Source: Hyperoplus lanceolatus
Taxonomy: Eukaryota > Chordata > Actinopteri > Uranoscopiformes > Ammodytidae
NCBI GenBank assembly: GCA_026929865.2
Contig: CM049395.1
Span: 15,005,001-15,069,000 of the forward strand
DNA: 64,000 nucleotides
Reading direction: 5' to 3'
Part shown: positions 1 to 12,500 of the stretch, piece after piece
Layout of the letters: every line of letters begins with the position of its first letter
How positions within the stretch are numbered: the stretch's first letter is position 1
Notes under the pieces: generated by a model
Seen by the model: only the letters and a program-made list of their open reading frames with translations
What the model was told of the DNA's origin: nothing
The model's database searches: none
Translations under genes and position numbers: made by a program

Positions 1-1362
1 ATTTCGTAATGCTCATATGAAATAGCTCTGTCTGTGAGCGCAGCATGTAAAGCGCCCTTTTAAAGTTATGCACCGTGTGAAGCTGCCTTGTTTCTCCATG
101 CGGAAGAACACGCAACAGAATGTAACTTAATGATGACTTAGTACCAACACAAAGTGACAAATACACTTTGGAATTCTTGCGTCTGATGTCAAAATCCCTG
201 TTTTCTCTCAAACTCCTTTTCTTTGCTGTTCCGTTGTCCATGTTTCTGCTTCGTTCTTTCTCTTGTTACCTGTGTCTCGCCTTCTCTATCTAGGTAATTC
301 TCTCTTGCCTCTCCGTTGTCTCCATTTGCAGTTTGAGTGACAGATATGGTCCGTGATTCAGACGGTGAGAGGCTGGTTCTATTTCACACATTTTAAGTCT
401 ATATTCCAGCCATGACTCTAGACAGTTGCGAGTGTGATCCGAGCGTCAACTCCGCCTGAGTAATGTTACTTTTAGACAATCATACAGTAAGAGCCTGAGT
501 CTGGATGCCTGAAGGCCATATTATGATTTTTCAGTGTCGCTCTGGGCTGTTTGAGATGTCACAGACAGAATATGCATAGAAAAGCTCTGCAGACACATAG
601 TTGAGTGGACAGCCTATTATAGTTCATAGTTACTGTGAAGAAAAAAGAGCATCACCAACTCCATTTTTTATTTTACCCAATAGCTCACATGTTTGTGTGC
701 ACAGATCAAGTTGAAATCTGTCTTTTATTCCTTTCAGACATTCCCTAGTTGTCATTTTTATTGTGAGTTTTCTTCTCTTTTTTTCACCCCAGTTTTATCA
801 CTGAGATGCATCTGTTCAGCCCACTGTGCAAATGAATTGCTGTTTATGGGGTTTACCTATGTGTGAGCGTGTTTGTACGGGTACACAACCCTCAGCCGGC
901 TTCATTGTGTGCCTCTGGATGGCCATAAACACAAGGACACGTTAATTAACAGTTGTGTTACACACTGTGTTGGGGGAGCGCACGTCCCAGCGTGGTCGTG
1001 CATCCATGTGTGCACAATGAGGAGTGCCACTGTCTCTGAAGGGCAAAAGGCAGAGTGGTCGCTGGCATTATGGGAGTGGATCTGGTCCAAACAGGCCTTT
1101 GGCCCATTGTTATTCAGGATAATCCAAAATCTGGCAAGCAGCAGAACCAGGTGGTCCTGTCAACACACAGAAGAAGAATATGGACTAGAAATATGAATTG
1201 AGCACGCTGGGCCAGCCCGCGAGGACTGATGATGTCTGAGCATCGCCAGCTGACACTGAAGGACTGATGTGTATAGTGCTTAACTATAAAATGAGTTGGC
1301 ACATGTTTTGGTTACCTCACCTTACCAAGAAATTTTTTTCTGCTCTTTTGAGCGTGCATGTT

Positions 1363-1366
<4 letters not shown>
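1..1366. other. Unique noncoding DNA, no gene seen
   Basis: No open frame here resembles a known protein. There is one acceptor-like pyrimidine tract ending in CAG at about 333, followed 33 bp later by a donor-like GTGAGA, but all three frames between them contain stops, so I do not call an exon. No repeat structure is visible. Confidence 0.6.

Positions 1367-1427
<61 letters not shown>
1367..1427. repeat. (TG)n microsatellite, about 30 units
   Basis: Uninterrupted TG dinucleotide tract of about 61 bp preceded by two TTTG units. Open frames crossing it on either strand are repeat artefacts. Confidence 0.98.
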
Positions 1428-1428
<1 letters not shown>

Positions 1429-4400
1429 TATACAGGGTGGTATTCCTGTAAATAAAGATTGCTGTGTGAAATTGCTTTGACAAGCACTGACTGTATCCAG
1501 CTCTAAGTGGGTGTGAAGGACAGAGTGATCTCCGGTCAGAGCTGAGACCACATTTCTGCAACCTCAGGGAATGTCCGGTCCTACAGCTAGTAAACACAAC
1601 AAAAAAGACAACACGCATATGCCCTACATGCATAACAACCCTACATCCATCAATGCTGATGTGAGCTGAAGCTGGCTGAATGAACAGCAGATAAACAAGA
1701 GGGGGATGACAACATTTTCTTTTGCTTTGAAGCATATGACTTTTCACCCTTGTTAAGTCACATGTTACTCGCTTTTTTATTAAAACAAACAAAAGGTTAG
1801 TTTTGCCCTTCAGGAGGTCAGAGCGTGCTCTAGCATGTCCTATAGTGTTCTCACTGTGTACCTTTGTTTATACGTGTGCTCGTCCTTGAACCAGCTCTGG
1901 AATGTCTCCGATGGCTTTGAGATACATATGTTTGTTCTCGTCAAGGGCCAGTATAAATGAACCAGCCAAGCGGAGCTCTCATCGCTCACAGGCTATGCTC
2001 ATACACCATTACTCAGCCCCGATCCGATCTCCACCTCCCTCCCTTTGAGATGGGCAGGAGGAGAAATGAACACAGATAAACAACAGCCAAATTCAAAGTG
2101 TGGAGGGAGAGAGCGAGACACACCGAAGGGAGGAATGGGTGGGTTAGAAGAAAACGATAAAGATAAAGATAAAGATACAAAAAGGATGAGAGGGATGAAA
2201 GAGCGGTCAAATGCAAATATTTTACCTGGAGATCAGTTGTGTTTTCGCTACTGTTTGTCTCCTTAGAAAATAAGTAATTGATCTGTCCACCGTGCGATTA
2301 CCTCTCATCTCGGGCTGATTGACTGTCTGTCACACACACTCAGTGTCTCTGATTGCTCAAATACACAGGGCCATCCCTTTTCATCAACCGCACACAGTGT
2401 GAGTGGGTAGTAACACATGCATGGTCCATGCACAGACACCTCAGCATCACTCTCTCTGAGACAGATAGAGGCGTTTGACAAATGACGACAGCATTTTTTC
2501 GATGACAGATGTCGAGATATGACTGAGTGAGTGTCCCAGGCATATCGACACTCGGTGTGGGGTAAACCCGGTAAAGGACATGGGGAGGAGAGGTGTAGGG
2601 GTACGGGGTGGACCCAGAGACAAGCATCGTTAGATGGCAGATACATTTTCAAACTGGATTACCAGTCAGGAAAATGAAAAACTGACAGAGAGTGAAAGCC
2701 TCTTAATCCGTTTAGAGCAACTGTCCATTTCAATGGACATAACTTTTACAGGATGCCTAGACAAAGGAGAAGCAAGGAATTGAGAGTTTGATGGAAATGC
2801 AAAAAGACATTCCAACATAACATTACCTCCAAAAGTCACATGCTTTGTGGACATTCAAAAACTTTAACTGCCGTGATAGTAGGCCAATAAACTGATTATA
2901 GAAAAATAATAAAACATAATAGAAAGGAAATACCCTGGACTGACCAGCTGAAAATTAACAACTGTGTTTTATTTTGTTAAATTAATATGCAATGGGCTAT
3001 AAAGCATCACACATGTATTGATCCTAGTTAATCCATCCATTGAAAAGACAGTCATGTTTTTGTTAAAAAAAAGATTCTTCTTCCATTCCGGAAGATGAAA
3101 AAAATGTAAATGTAGCCTATATATATTATTTATATTGCTTTTGATGTATGACCACCATTACAATGTATGATGTATGACCACCATTACAATATTTTACAGT
3201 AAGTGTGATTGGGTTAAGATGACGTTGACAATTCTTGAAGGAATTCTATTCAAAATATTATTATCCGACCTTGTACCAACAGTTGGTGTACAATTATTAT
3301 TATTTTTTCCCAACTGAATAAAATTAATTTACTGGAATTGTTTTGGTTCACCTGCTTTTTCACGGTCAACCCAGCAGTAGCTAGTATGTTGAAGGAGTCG
3401 TCAACCTAGCGTGGAGTGGAGAGCAGGACGAAAGAGAGGTGGGAGGAAAAAGAAACCGAACCTCTGACAGCTGGATATGACCACAGAGCATAGACACAGC
3501 AGCATATTTCATCGCTCTGCAGTGTGCACATGCATAGAAATACAGCAAAACACTCTGAAGATTTATTTCTGCCTTCCACCAGCAGAATCAAAATGTATGT
3601 TATCCAGACCTCTCCATGATTAAATAATATATCCATTGTATTATACAGTACAAATACATGTGTCGATAATGATCAAAGTTTGGGGCCTATTCAGGACACA
3701 GGTTCCACTGTCAAAGAAAAGACTGTGGTACATTTCAAACAATTCAAAGCATTCAGTACATAGTAATTAAGACTTTGGGTTGGGTTTGAAGTCTGTGGAC
3801 ATTGAGAACGATCTCAGAAAAACCCAGCTTTGACGTATTGCATGCTTCACGCTCCAGTGTTGGTAGAGGCAGAATGAGTTCAGGGCAGGGGATTGGCTGT
3901 CAGAGGCTGCTGTTGCCTGTCAGGAGGATTGTAGGTTCAGAGGTCATGTTGGGATATATATATGGATAGAGTGGAAAGGAAAGTAACTCCAGGCAGCACG
4001 GCTCAGAGCTGTGTTTGTGGGCGGGAGGACAGAGCATACTGGCTTTTCTCATTCTGAAGAGGGAGGCCCCAGTGGATAGAGAGAGAGAGAGAGAGAGGAT
4101 GCAAATCATCCAAGCGTATATGGATAGAGGACTAACCCTTGCGGGGAGGCAGAAGATGTAAACTGAGAAAGATCTGATCCGAGTGGTCAATTCTTGCTCT
4201 TTATGATCTGTTTTTTTTTGCATCTCAGTAGTTAAAACCACTGTGTTGCTTTAATGTGCTATCGACCCAGTGTTAATACCGTTTGACTCTTCATTTTGAT
4301 GTTTTTTTCGGTCATTTAGGAGTGAAATTGAATTAAAAGTTAACCAGGCTAGACGGCCGCTGCATCATGTATTTATTTATTTTATATTATATTTTACATA

Positions 4401-5084
4401 CTATTTAATAATACACTCTGTTGACTTCCACTACATTTGTAATGGCCATAATTGTTTTGACCGGATTTATATGGAAATCTACAAGCCTGTGCTTTTTCCT
4501 TCCAGGAAATAACAAAACAAAAGCAGAAAAAGGGGGTGTAGTTTAAGACACTCAACATACAATACACACATCTGGCATCTGTTTCCTTTTGTAACTTTGC
4601 CAAAACTTTTTTCCAAGGATTGTGATGAGACTGGAACGACACTGTGGGGATGTGCTTGAGTTCCACTGGTCTTCTGAAACGGAAGAAGGAAGAGAAAAAC
4701 ACACAATGAATGTGAATGCGCCGAAGCACAAAGCCGTTCAGTGGCAATTACCATGCACTGCCTTGCGCAGCTGACAGTTTGAGAGAAGTGCTCTCAACGT
4801 GTTTTATCCTTGCAAACAAAAGAGAGACAGCAAATGTACAATAGCTTGACTTCCGAAGCGAGCCCAAAAGCTGCAGACTATTCAGGCAAACACATTCTAG
4901 ATGTTTACACCTTCTACATGACTCCTATAACCTTCTCATAACCTCTAACCCTGAGACACAATGGTCATGCTTACTCTCTCTCCAGGTCAAACTGTGTCAT
5001 TAACTACCGGCAGGTCACTTTCACCTCGATCCAGCTACACCAACATGCTGCTTTCTGTCCAGCCCATCCTTGTGTACGCGATAT
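1428..5084. other. Unique noncoding DNA with minor simple repeats
   Basis: No gene recognised. The stretch holds a short AAAGAT run (about 2156-2176), a 22-bp direct duplication starting GATGTATGACC (3143-3164 and 3169-3190), a GA run (4079-4097) and an AT-rich segment around 2.9-3.35 kb. Open frames of 60-117 codons have no domain signature. Confidence 0.6.
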
Positions 5085-5600
5085 CTCATGAATGCTTTAA
5101 GAGTTTGTATTCAAACGTTGTACAAATGCCCACTCTGACTCAAGGATGAACTTATTTGATTGTTGAGGTCAAGGGTCAAAGTCACTGTGACCTCATCCCT
5201 CGTCCCTCATGAAATCTACAGTACAGCTCAAGAACGCTTTGAGGGATTTGAGTCTAATGTGGGGCAAAATTACACTTGGACTCAAGCATGAACCGATTCG
5301 ATTTTGCAGGTCAAAGGTCAAGGTTTTGTATCCTAAACGCAATCTCAATAAAAGCTCTGAGATACATTTATTCCTCAAATTTAGCACAAACTCACACTAT
5401 GAGTCGAGGATGAAGTCATTACTTGGAGTTCCAAGGCCAAGGTCACTATAAACTCAAATATTATGTGCACAATATTCAAAAGATGCTTTGAGGGATCTTA
5501 GTGAAATTTAGCACACACTTACACTCGGACTCGAGGGTGAACTGATGAATTTTTGAAAGTCAAAGGTCAAAGGTTATAGCGACCTTAAATATTTTGAGTG
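5085..5600. repeat. Degenerate tandem repeat (about 120-140 bp unit) with AGGTCA half-sites
   Basis: Four diverged units are visible. The landmark GCTTTGAGGG or a variant recurs at about 5094, 5235, 5354 and 5485. A second landmark, GGTCAAAGGTCA or a variant, ends each unit at about 5166, 5308, 5431 and 5558. A third, ACTCNAGGNTGAAC, lies between them in most units. The copy at 5308-5320 is AGGTCAAAGGTCA, a textbook DR1 (two AGGTCA half-sites spaced by one base) as bound by RXR heterodimers, HNF4 or COUP-TF. Whether it is bound in vivo is unknown. Similar AGGTCA-rich satellites are dispersed in fish genomes from general knowledge. Confidence 0.8.
5308..5320 (+). promoter_or_regulatory. Perfect DR1-type nuclear-receptor motif
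   Basis: AGGTCA-A-AGGTCA is seen exactly. It lies inside a decayed tandem repeat, so it may be sequence coincidence fixed by the repeat rather than a functional element. Confidence 0.4.
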
Positions 5601-5639
5601 ACCTTGTACCATATTGTAGCTTCTTAGTAGCTTTACTTT

Positions 5640-5745
5640 CTTTAAAGCATTGCCTACCACACCTGGACTTATCGTTCAAATATATCCACAATTTTATGCC
5701 TTGCGGAGGCATACAAACCTCCAGGCGGTAGTTCTAGTGTCTGAA
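5640..5745. repeat. Repeat-tail-like segment after the AGGTCA satellite
   Basis: The words CCTTGCGGAGGCATACAAAC and CTCCAGGCGGTAGTTCTAGT (about 5699-5740) form an imperfect inverted structure and resemble an end that commonly closes this type of fish repeat. The assignment is from memory of similar sequences, not a search. Confidence 0.35.
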
Positions 5746-6802
5746 TGTTTCATGCAGCTTTCCTTTTATTTCCATCCACCCTAATTACGTCTTCATGTCT
5801 TTAGGTCCTGAAAGATATATCTCCCTTCCAACCCCCTAACCTTTATTACCCTCCACCTCCACCCATTTTTGTCACCGTGGAAGACACGGCAGAATCACAG
5901 GAAACAATGTGGGAATCAGAGGGGAGTTGGAGTGTGGGCTGTCTCTCTGCAGCGACCACTAATGAGCTGTAATCTGGAGCAGCAGGAGGCAATGCCTGCT
6001 CAAGGAAATGGTTGTTGCTCAGTGCATTTGTTTCGCTAACAGAGGAGGAGGAATCATATTCTAAGGTGCTCTCTTTTTCCAGAGAACAAAGGAAGTGGAG
6101 GGGGACGGTGTTAAATAGAACAACCTGCTGGGGGATCAGGAGCTTCCTCGGATGTTTCAGTTTACGTTGGAAGGTGAGCAAACGGCTAGACAGAATAATG
6201 GCTGGAGCTTTTTTTGTTGTTCCCTGTGCCAAATTTCCTACTAGCTACCTCTCTCTAGCACCTTCCATAATTTTTTTTTTTTAATATTCCACCAGCTCTG
6301 TCAGACTACAGCTCGCGCCAGACCCCACACCGTTCCAACTCCCCAGCTCCCCACTGCTTGTGTCCTTGTGTTTCATCACCCACCAGGCCTATCTCCTATG
6401 TTTGCCATCCGGCTCATAACCTGCTCGCTGGTTGAAAGCAATGGAAATGGTAAAGAAGGCTGATACGTTTTCATAAATAAGGGAGAAAAAAAGATGTCAA
6501 CATGAAATGATCCCTGTTATTCATCCACAGCCTTGAAAAAAGTGACACCACCTGTGTTGGGAGAGCAGGAGAAAAAAAGAGGTAATATGTTACAATGACA
6601 GCACTGACTGCTCTGGATGGAGAAGGTTTATGTCCACGGCAACAGTGGCACAAGCAGAGAGAAGAAATACAAAAAATCCAATTCCAACCTTACCCAGAAA
6701 AAAATAAAATAAAATAAAATAAGTAACACATGTATACCAAAAGAAAACAAAAAGCTTCGAAGGAGAAATATGAAACGAGGAGAGAACGAGGGAGTAGCAA
6801 GA

Positions 6803-6804
<2 letters not shown>
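5746..6804. other. Unique noncoding DNA, no gene seen
   Basis: Nothing recognisable apart from a short AAAAT pentanucleotide run at about 6698-6721. A 128-codon minus-strand frame (5846-6232) is low in recognisable motifs and is treated as chance. Confidence 0.55.

Positions 6805-6846
<42 letters not shown>
6805..6846. repeat. (GA)n microsatellite, 21 units
   Basis: Uninterrupted GA tract of about 42 bp followed by an A run; polypurine on the plus strand. Confidence 0.97.
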
Positions 6847-6850
<4 letters not shown>

Positions 6851-6974
6851 AAGGAAGAAATAGAGGGAGGCTGAGCAGCCTTTTTCACCCTGTGGGGTAG
6901 CCTGCTAAAAGCTATCTGTTCCCCTGGTGACGGAGCACAGCACAAGTTTGAGGTTTGGTGAACAGAAGCCTAAG

Positions 6975-6977
<3 letters not shown>

Positions 6978-7046
<69 letters not shown>

Positions 7047-7063
7047 ACACACACACACACACA
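6978..7063. repeat. (CA)n microsatellite, about 43 units
   Basis: CA tract interrupted once by a T at 7041. Histidine/threonine-repeat frames over it are artefacts. Confidence 0.98.
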
Positions 7064-9397
7064 TGCACCTCCCTTGCCTCCATCAGTCTTTTCACCGCCC
7101 ATTTTCCCCCTCCTTCTTTCCATCATTTCCCATACAGTAGCTTTGCCTGGCCCTTCAACCGGCCTGTCAACACTTCATTAGCAGGCATCTGTTATAGGTA
7201 ATCTCATCTTTCTGCAGTCGAAAAGCACATGCTCTCTCCCTCTCTCTATTCTGTTACCACCAAAAGCAGGAAACAGCCCAGGCTCCGAGGGCAGCCAGCC
7301 TCAGACCTGAAACAGAATCACTCCTGCTTTATTGTATGTCAGCATCTCTTCCATTCGCTTTTTTCTCCTTCTTTTTGTGGAAGAGTTTATGCCCCAGGCC
7401 CAATGGATGCTGCAGCGAAGGGGGTGAACGATAACTGGAGAATGAGTTGATGATGAGAGAAGGAGGAGGGGGGTAGCTCTGGATCCCTCTCTTTGCTTAA
7501 ACCACAGGTGTTTCTTTAAACCTATAGTGCTTAATTTATGTCACCCCCATGAGGAATTCTGAGTAATTACAACAACACTGTCGGCGCATCTACATGAGGT
7601 AAGCCTTCGGTGACCGTGCATGGATGTTATTCCTTCTGCTGTACTTCCAGGTTTTTCTCTTAGCAGTAGAATCAACAACCAAAGCATTTCGTGGGCACTT
7701 TATGAGCTCCTGCACCAGTGTCAGGGGGCGACACCAGTTTGAAAACACTGCCATACTGAGAAATATAGAGAGAGTTGTGTGGAGCCGATAGGCTTACAGT
7801 AATTAACTTTGTGTCAACTTATTTGACGATGGCTTGAATTTAACCCACATTCATTTATACATTAAAGTTACTCACTATAGTTTTAAAACCTTACTTTGTT
7901 GGAGGTGATGAGGAGACATGGGAGTGGGGGAGGTTTATTTCCCCACTCCCTTTTTCTTCTCTTCTTTCGATTTTTCTTCCCTCCAGGACAATGGCACACC
8001 CTCCAGATTACTCTCCATTTTAGACAAATCCGATTTCATCTCCATTTTGCAACATATGGTGCCACATGCCCTCTAAACATGCCTGTCGCTGCACACACAT
8101 ATAGGCCACCTTCTCAATACATTCTGCTCTAGCTATTACAAGATTCATCAAAAATTAAAAGCGGCAGTCAAGGAAGGCCGTGGGGGAACACAACACTCCC
8201 AAAGCTGGATTCACACAGTGCACATACATACATGACATAGAAGATGAAAAGCTGGGCTGTTTTTACCATATTCAAACAGTACCACACTTCCACATATGGT
8301 GGTAGAAAACTCCGTTGCCCTGGTGGTAGCTGACAGGCTTTTATGTGTGACTCATTACGTTCATATTCAACACGCCCGGGCTGTAGCCACCCGCCCTCCT
8401 TTCTCTTTCTCATTTCACTTGGTGATAAATACGAGTAATAAAGGAGATACATTAGCAGAAGATTGTCTTTTTTTCATTTAACTGGGAGACAGAGATAGAT
8501 ATTGATCATGTAGTGAGACATTGCCTTCACTAGGGCCAATCCGTCTTACACTGCATCTGGAAGCACATCGGCAGTAATGTGGCCTACAGTGCTACAGGGG
8601 GAAAATAACTCTTCTGTATATGGTGATGTTTATTATTCGCGGTTTGCATAATTTCAGATATTAGACCCTTTTCTGACCTTCATACGGTTGTGTTTTCCAC
8701 CAGAAAAATCTTCAGATTATTCCGCTGGTTGGAGATCATGATAAAAAAAAACATCTTGACCTTGCGCCGCTCTCTATGCGATCCAGTTATCTGCTTAAGG
8801 ATTTAGAAAATGCACTGTTTCATATTCATGCTCTTGGAAACTTCCCTGAATCATAAACTCATTGTAGTCAAGGGATTATATGCGAACAAATCTAGCATAC
8901 AGATCCTTGTAACTCATTCCTCCTATGACACAGGCAAGACCCAGAGCTGCATCTCATGCATCCTCTCTGCTGTCCAATGTCATTTGCATTATAGCAACAC
9001 TGGCTGTACATGTAACCCAACATAAGGATATTATGAAACCATGTATTGATGTGGCTAAAAAAATAAACTGTGAATATGAACACACCAGTTTGACAGGTAA
9101 TCTGGACACAGAATGCAATGTGTCAGAAAAGTGAAGAAGAGATTATGCGGGAACAGGCAAATATTTTTTTACAGCCTGGGCAGCAGGAAGCAGCTGTCCC
9201 ATAAGTGACCTACCGGATGTGTCTGTCATATCTGCTTTCCAGGCAGCAGTACACTGTGCATATACGTGTTTGGGTGGGTGCATGTGTGCATCAAAGCGCA
9301 GTGGCGAAATCTTGTTGACTGAGTCTGCACACCTGTCTGCATTTGCAGGACAGGCAGATCTGTTTGTGTTCACCTGTGACTTCATGTGCTGTGCTGT

Positions 9398-9398
<1 letters not shown>
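7064..9398. other. Unique noncoding DNA, no gene seen
   Basis: No coding signature, repeat family or RNA gene recognised. An octamer-like ATTTGCAT occurs near 8980, which is expected by chance at this scale. Confidence 0.55.
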
Positions 9399-9481
<83 letters not shown>

Positions 9482-9489
9482 TGTGCGTG

Positions 9490-9579
<90 letters not shown>
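9399..9579. repeat. Long compound (GT)n array, about 180 bp
   Basis: The longest AC/GT array in the window. It is interrupted by TTTGTGTGCG near 9479-9488 and another TTT near 9503, which divide it into a pure 80-bp block, a short interrupted middle and a second block of about 75 bp. All six frames are open through it, producing several spurious long frames. Confidence 0.98.
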
Positions 9580-9580
<1 letters not shown>

Positions 9581-12500
9581 ACGCATGCTTGTCCAGAGGT
9601 GGTCCGACTGTGAGGGATAGACAGAGCTCATACACAGGTCAAGCCTGAAGGCAGCCAGGGGGATGTGTGCACTGGGCTGTGACCACCAACAGTTGTGCAG
9701 GCCTTTACTGCCTCCATCCTTTCATCCGTCCTTCCTCAAAAAAATCATCCCCCCCTTTTTCAGAGCAAGCAAGGACACAGATGGTCTCACTCTGTCAGCC
9801 ATGACTGTCCAACAGCAAAAACATTTCCTTATTTACTGGTCTTGGCTCATCAGGTACACCTGGAGCCAGAGCAGGCCAGCCTCACTGTTGCATATGGCGC
9901 CACACCTTACACAATACAAGGCCGCCGACGCCTTCCCCTCGCGTAAAAGGAAAGTCAGTGTTTACAAATTTGATGAGAGGATGAACTAGGAACTATTCTT
10001 CTGGTCATGTTTTTGTTAGAAAAGACAAAAAAAGACAATAAAATAACACCACCACATAATTTTTGGGATAAAATGTTTGCCGTCTTTGATTGTCTCATGT
10101 GGGAATGCCTCCAGCCTCCCACAACCCTGGAAGGATAAGTGGATGTATAATATAATCCATGGATGGAGTGAATAGTACCCTTTTTCCTTTTTTTTTTACA
10201 TCTGAGGCAGAAGATTGTGTTAAAGCCAAATACTGTTTATTTGAACCCATTGCAACATTAATATACACCAACTACTGACTGTTTTATCCACTCCTTGTAC
10301 AATTCAAGACATTTCATGACATCGCTGACAAAATAATAGGATTACTTTTGAGGAAAAAAAAAGAACCAGACAAGTGTGACACAAAATAAAATGTCTGCAA
10401 ATATACGTCTGGAAGATGTGGCTCTGTTTCAACTTCAGCCTGTCCTCCTGAGAAATATGATGGATTTCTTTATGCTGACAAATATATCACATTTTTGCCC
10501 CTTTAACTTCTGTGCTCTCACCAGGCACATTGTTTGAACTTTGCAAACTCTCCTTTTTTTCCTTACTTTTTTTTCTTTTTTATACTGCTCAGGGTGATGT
10601 AAGATACCGTAGTTTTGGACGGAATCCATTTTGGCTGTCAGGCAAAGAAGGAAATGTTCTACACTCATCATAGTGAAGGCACCGTGAGGGAGGCGGTAGC
10701 CAACAATTCAGCATTCCTCACAGTGTGTGTTAGTGATATTTAGTGTGTTTTCATGACTGCGTGTATACAATATATTCGGATGAATTGATAAAGCCATGAA
10801 GTGAAATTAAATATAAATTGAATTTGATTAATAAGTCATTTAACCTATTGCAATATATTTTTCAAGATAGGGACTCTGATGAAGTCTAACACATTGGATT
10901 GTGTCTTTCTCTAGCAAATAATTATCTACATTTCAAGTGTACATTGTAATATAGACACATGACATATTTGATTTCTGCAGACCAACAAAAGTCCATGTGA
11001 CAAATATTGACAAACATGAATATAAATGTCAGTTGTTATCAATGTGACAATATCTCTTTCCTCCTGCAGATATATCTACTGTATATCCAGTCAACCATTT
11101 TGCTTCTGCCTGAACATAAGGCAGAGTTGATTTAAATGGATTCCTAAATGATATATAAAGCAGTAAATCGTCATGCAGAGAGGCGCAGAAAGCACGCTAT
11201 AGGACTGCCAGGTGAAAATAGAGAAGGAGTAGGTGGGGGGAGAGTGAGACCAAGTTATTTATGGTGACGATGACACTTCTTTTTCCAGTTGAGGCGAGAT
11301 GGGCGAGCTGGAAGCACACACAGCAGGTAATGAGGAGACGTCTGCAGGGGGAGAAGTTTCCATTCACCATGTTAATTGTGGAACAGTGACACACATTTTG
11401 CATGGGTACAAAAATATACACATGATGGCCACATGCAATTAGAAAGACACACCAAACACTGATACTCACACTGCTTGAAACTGCCTCACATGGCCAGTAC
11501 TTATCCGGGATATAAGAATAACAAGGAATTATGTAAAAAAAATATATACAGTATCAAACATGTCAACGTTCATGTTACTTGAACTCTGGTTTAAGACTTT
11601 TACTTCATAGCCCCCCCACCCCCAACTTAAATAAGCTCCTGCTGATCCAGGCTTGAAACTAACCTTCTAGTATTTCAGTGCACTAGCTATAAGTTACCTT
11701 TAAGTAAATACAGATCTACCAATACATCAGTGGCTGTATGTTAAAGCAGCTGCAAAGCAAAGCGGATAGGTGTCAGAGATTATATTCATGCCCCACATTT
11801 TAAAAGCCATATTAATATTCCATGTCCATCGAGGTGTCTTGGCCATGAGAGATGATTGATGTGTTTCTGTAACGGTGGTTAAAAACTGAGCCTTAGGAGA
11901 CGCGGGGGCAGCAGTGAGTGAGCATGCATGCCTGAAAAACACAGAAGTCCATTTACCCACAACACAAACACAAGACGGATCGCTCAGCTGGTCCCGGCTT
12001 TAACTACTGTGAACGTATTTGTGTGTGTCACTGCTGATGAATGTACACCGAGCGTGCAGACGGGGATATGCTTACGCTCGGATGTTTCTGGGGACAACAT
12101 TTGAAATGTTGAGTAATGATGTATTAATTTGGCTGCTCTGTAAATACTATCTGGGTTCGTAATAGCATTTTAGATCACTGTTAATATTTAGTATTCAGGA
12201 GACAGCGCGGCCAACCAGATTAATTATTCACAAAAACCATTACATGCATGTGATCCATGTCAGGCTTCCTATGCAAAATGGACAACCCAGGCTCTGGCTT
12301 TATAATTACAATGATTTGTTATTGATGTTTGCAACATGTCAGCACATGGGTATTCGCAATATTAATACACAGAGCAGCAATTCAATCATGACAAGCGTGT
12401 TGCAGGTGGGATATTGTAAAATTATACAGCAATTTATTGCTTTTGCAAGAAATGTATCCAAAACACTGTACGTACTATTCACTAGCCTTCTTTTATCACA

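Noticed and set aside
333-370. 33-bp acceptor-to-donor microexon-like segment
   Set aside because: All three frames contain a stop, so it cannot be an ordinary internal coding exon.
5846-6232. 128-codon minus-strand frame as a gene
   Set aside because: No domain, low-complexity glycine end from a CCACC run, and no supporting exon structure.
9143-9648. Long open frames rich in HT or VC repeats here and over the other AC/GT arrays
   Set aside because: They are translations of dinucleotide microsatellites, open in all frames by composition, with no protein signature outside the repeat.
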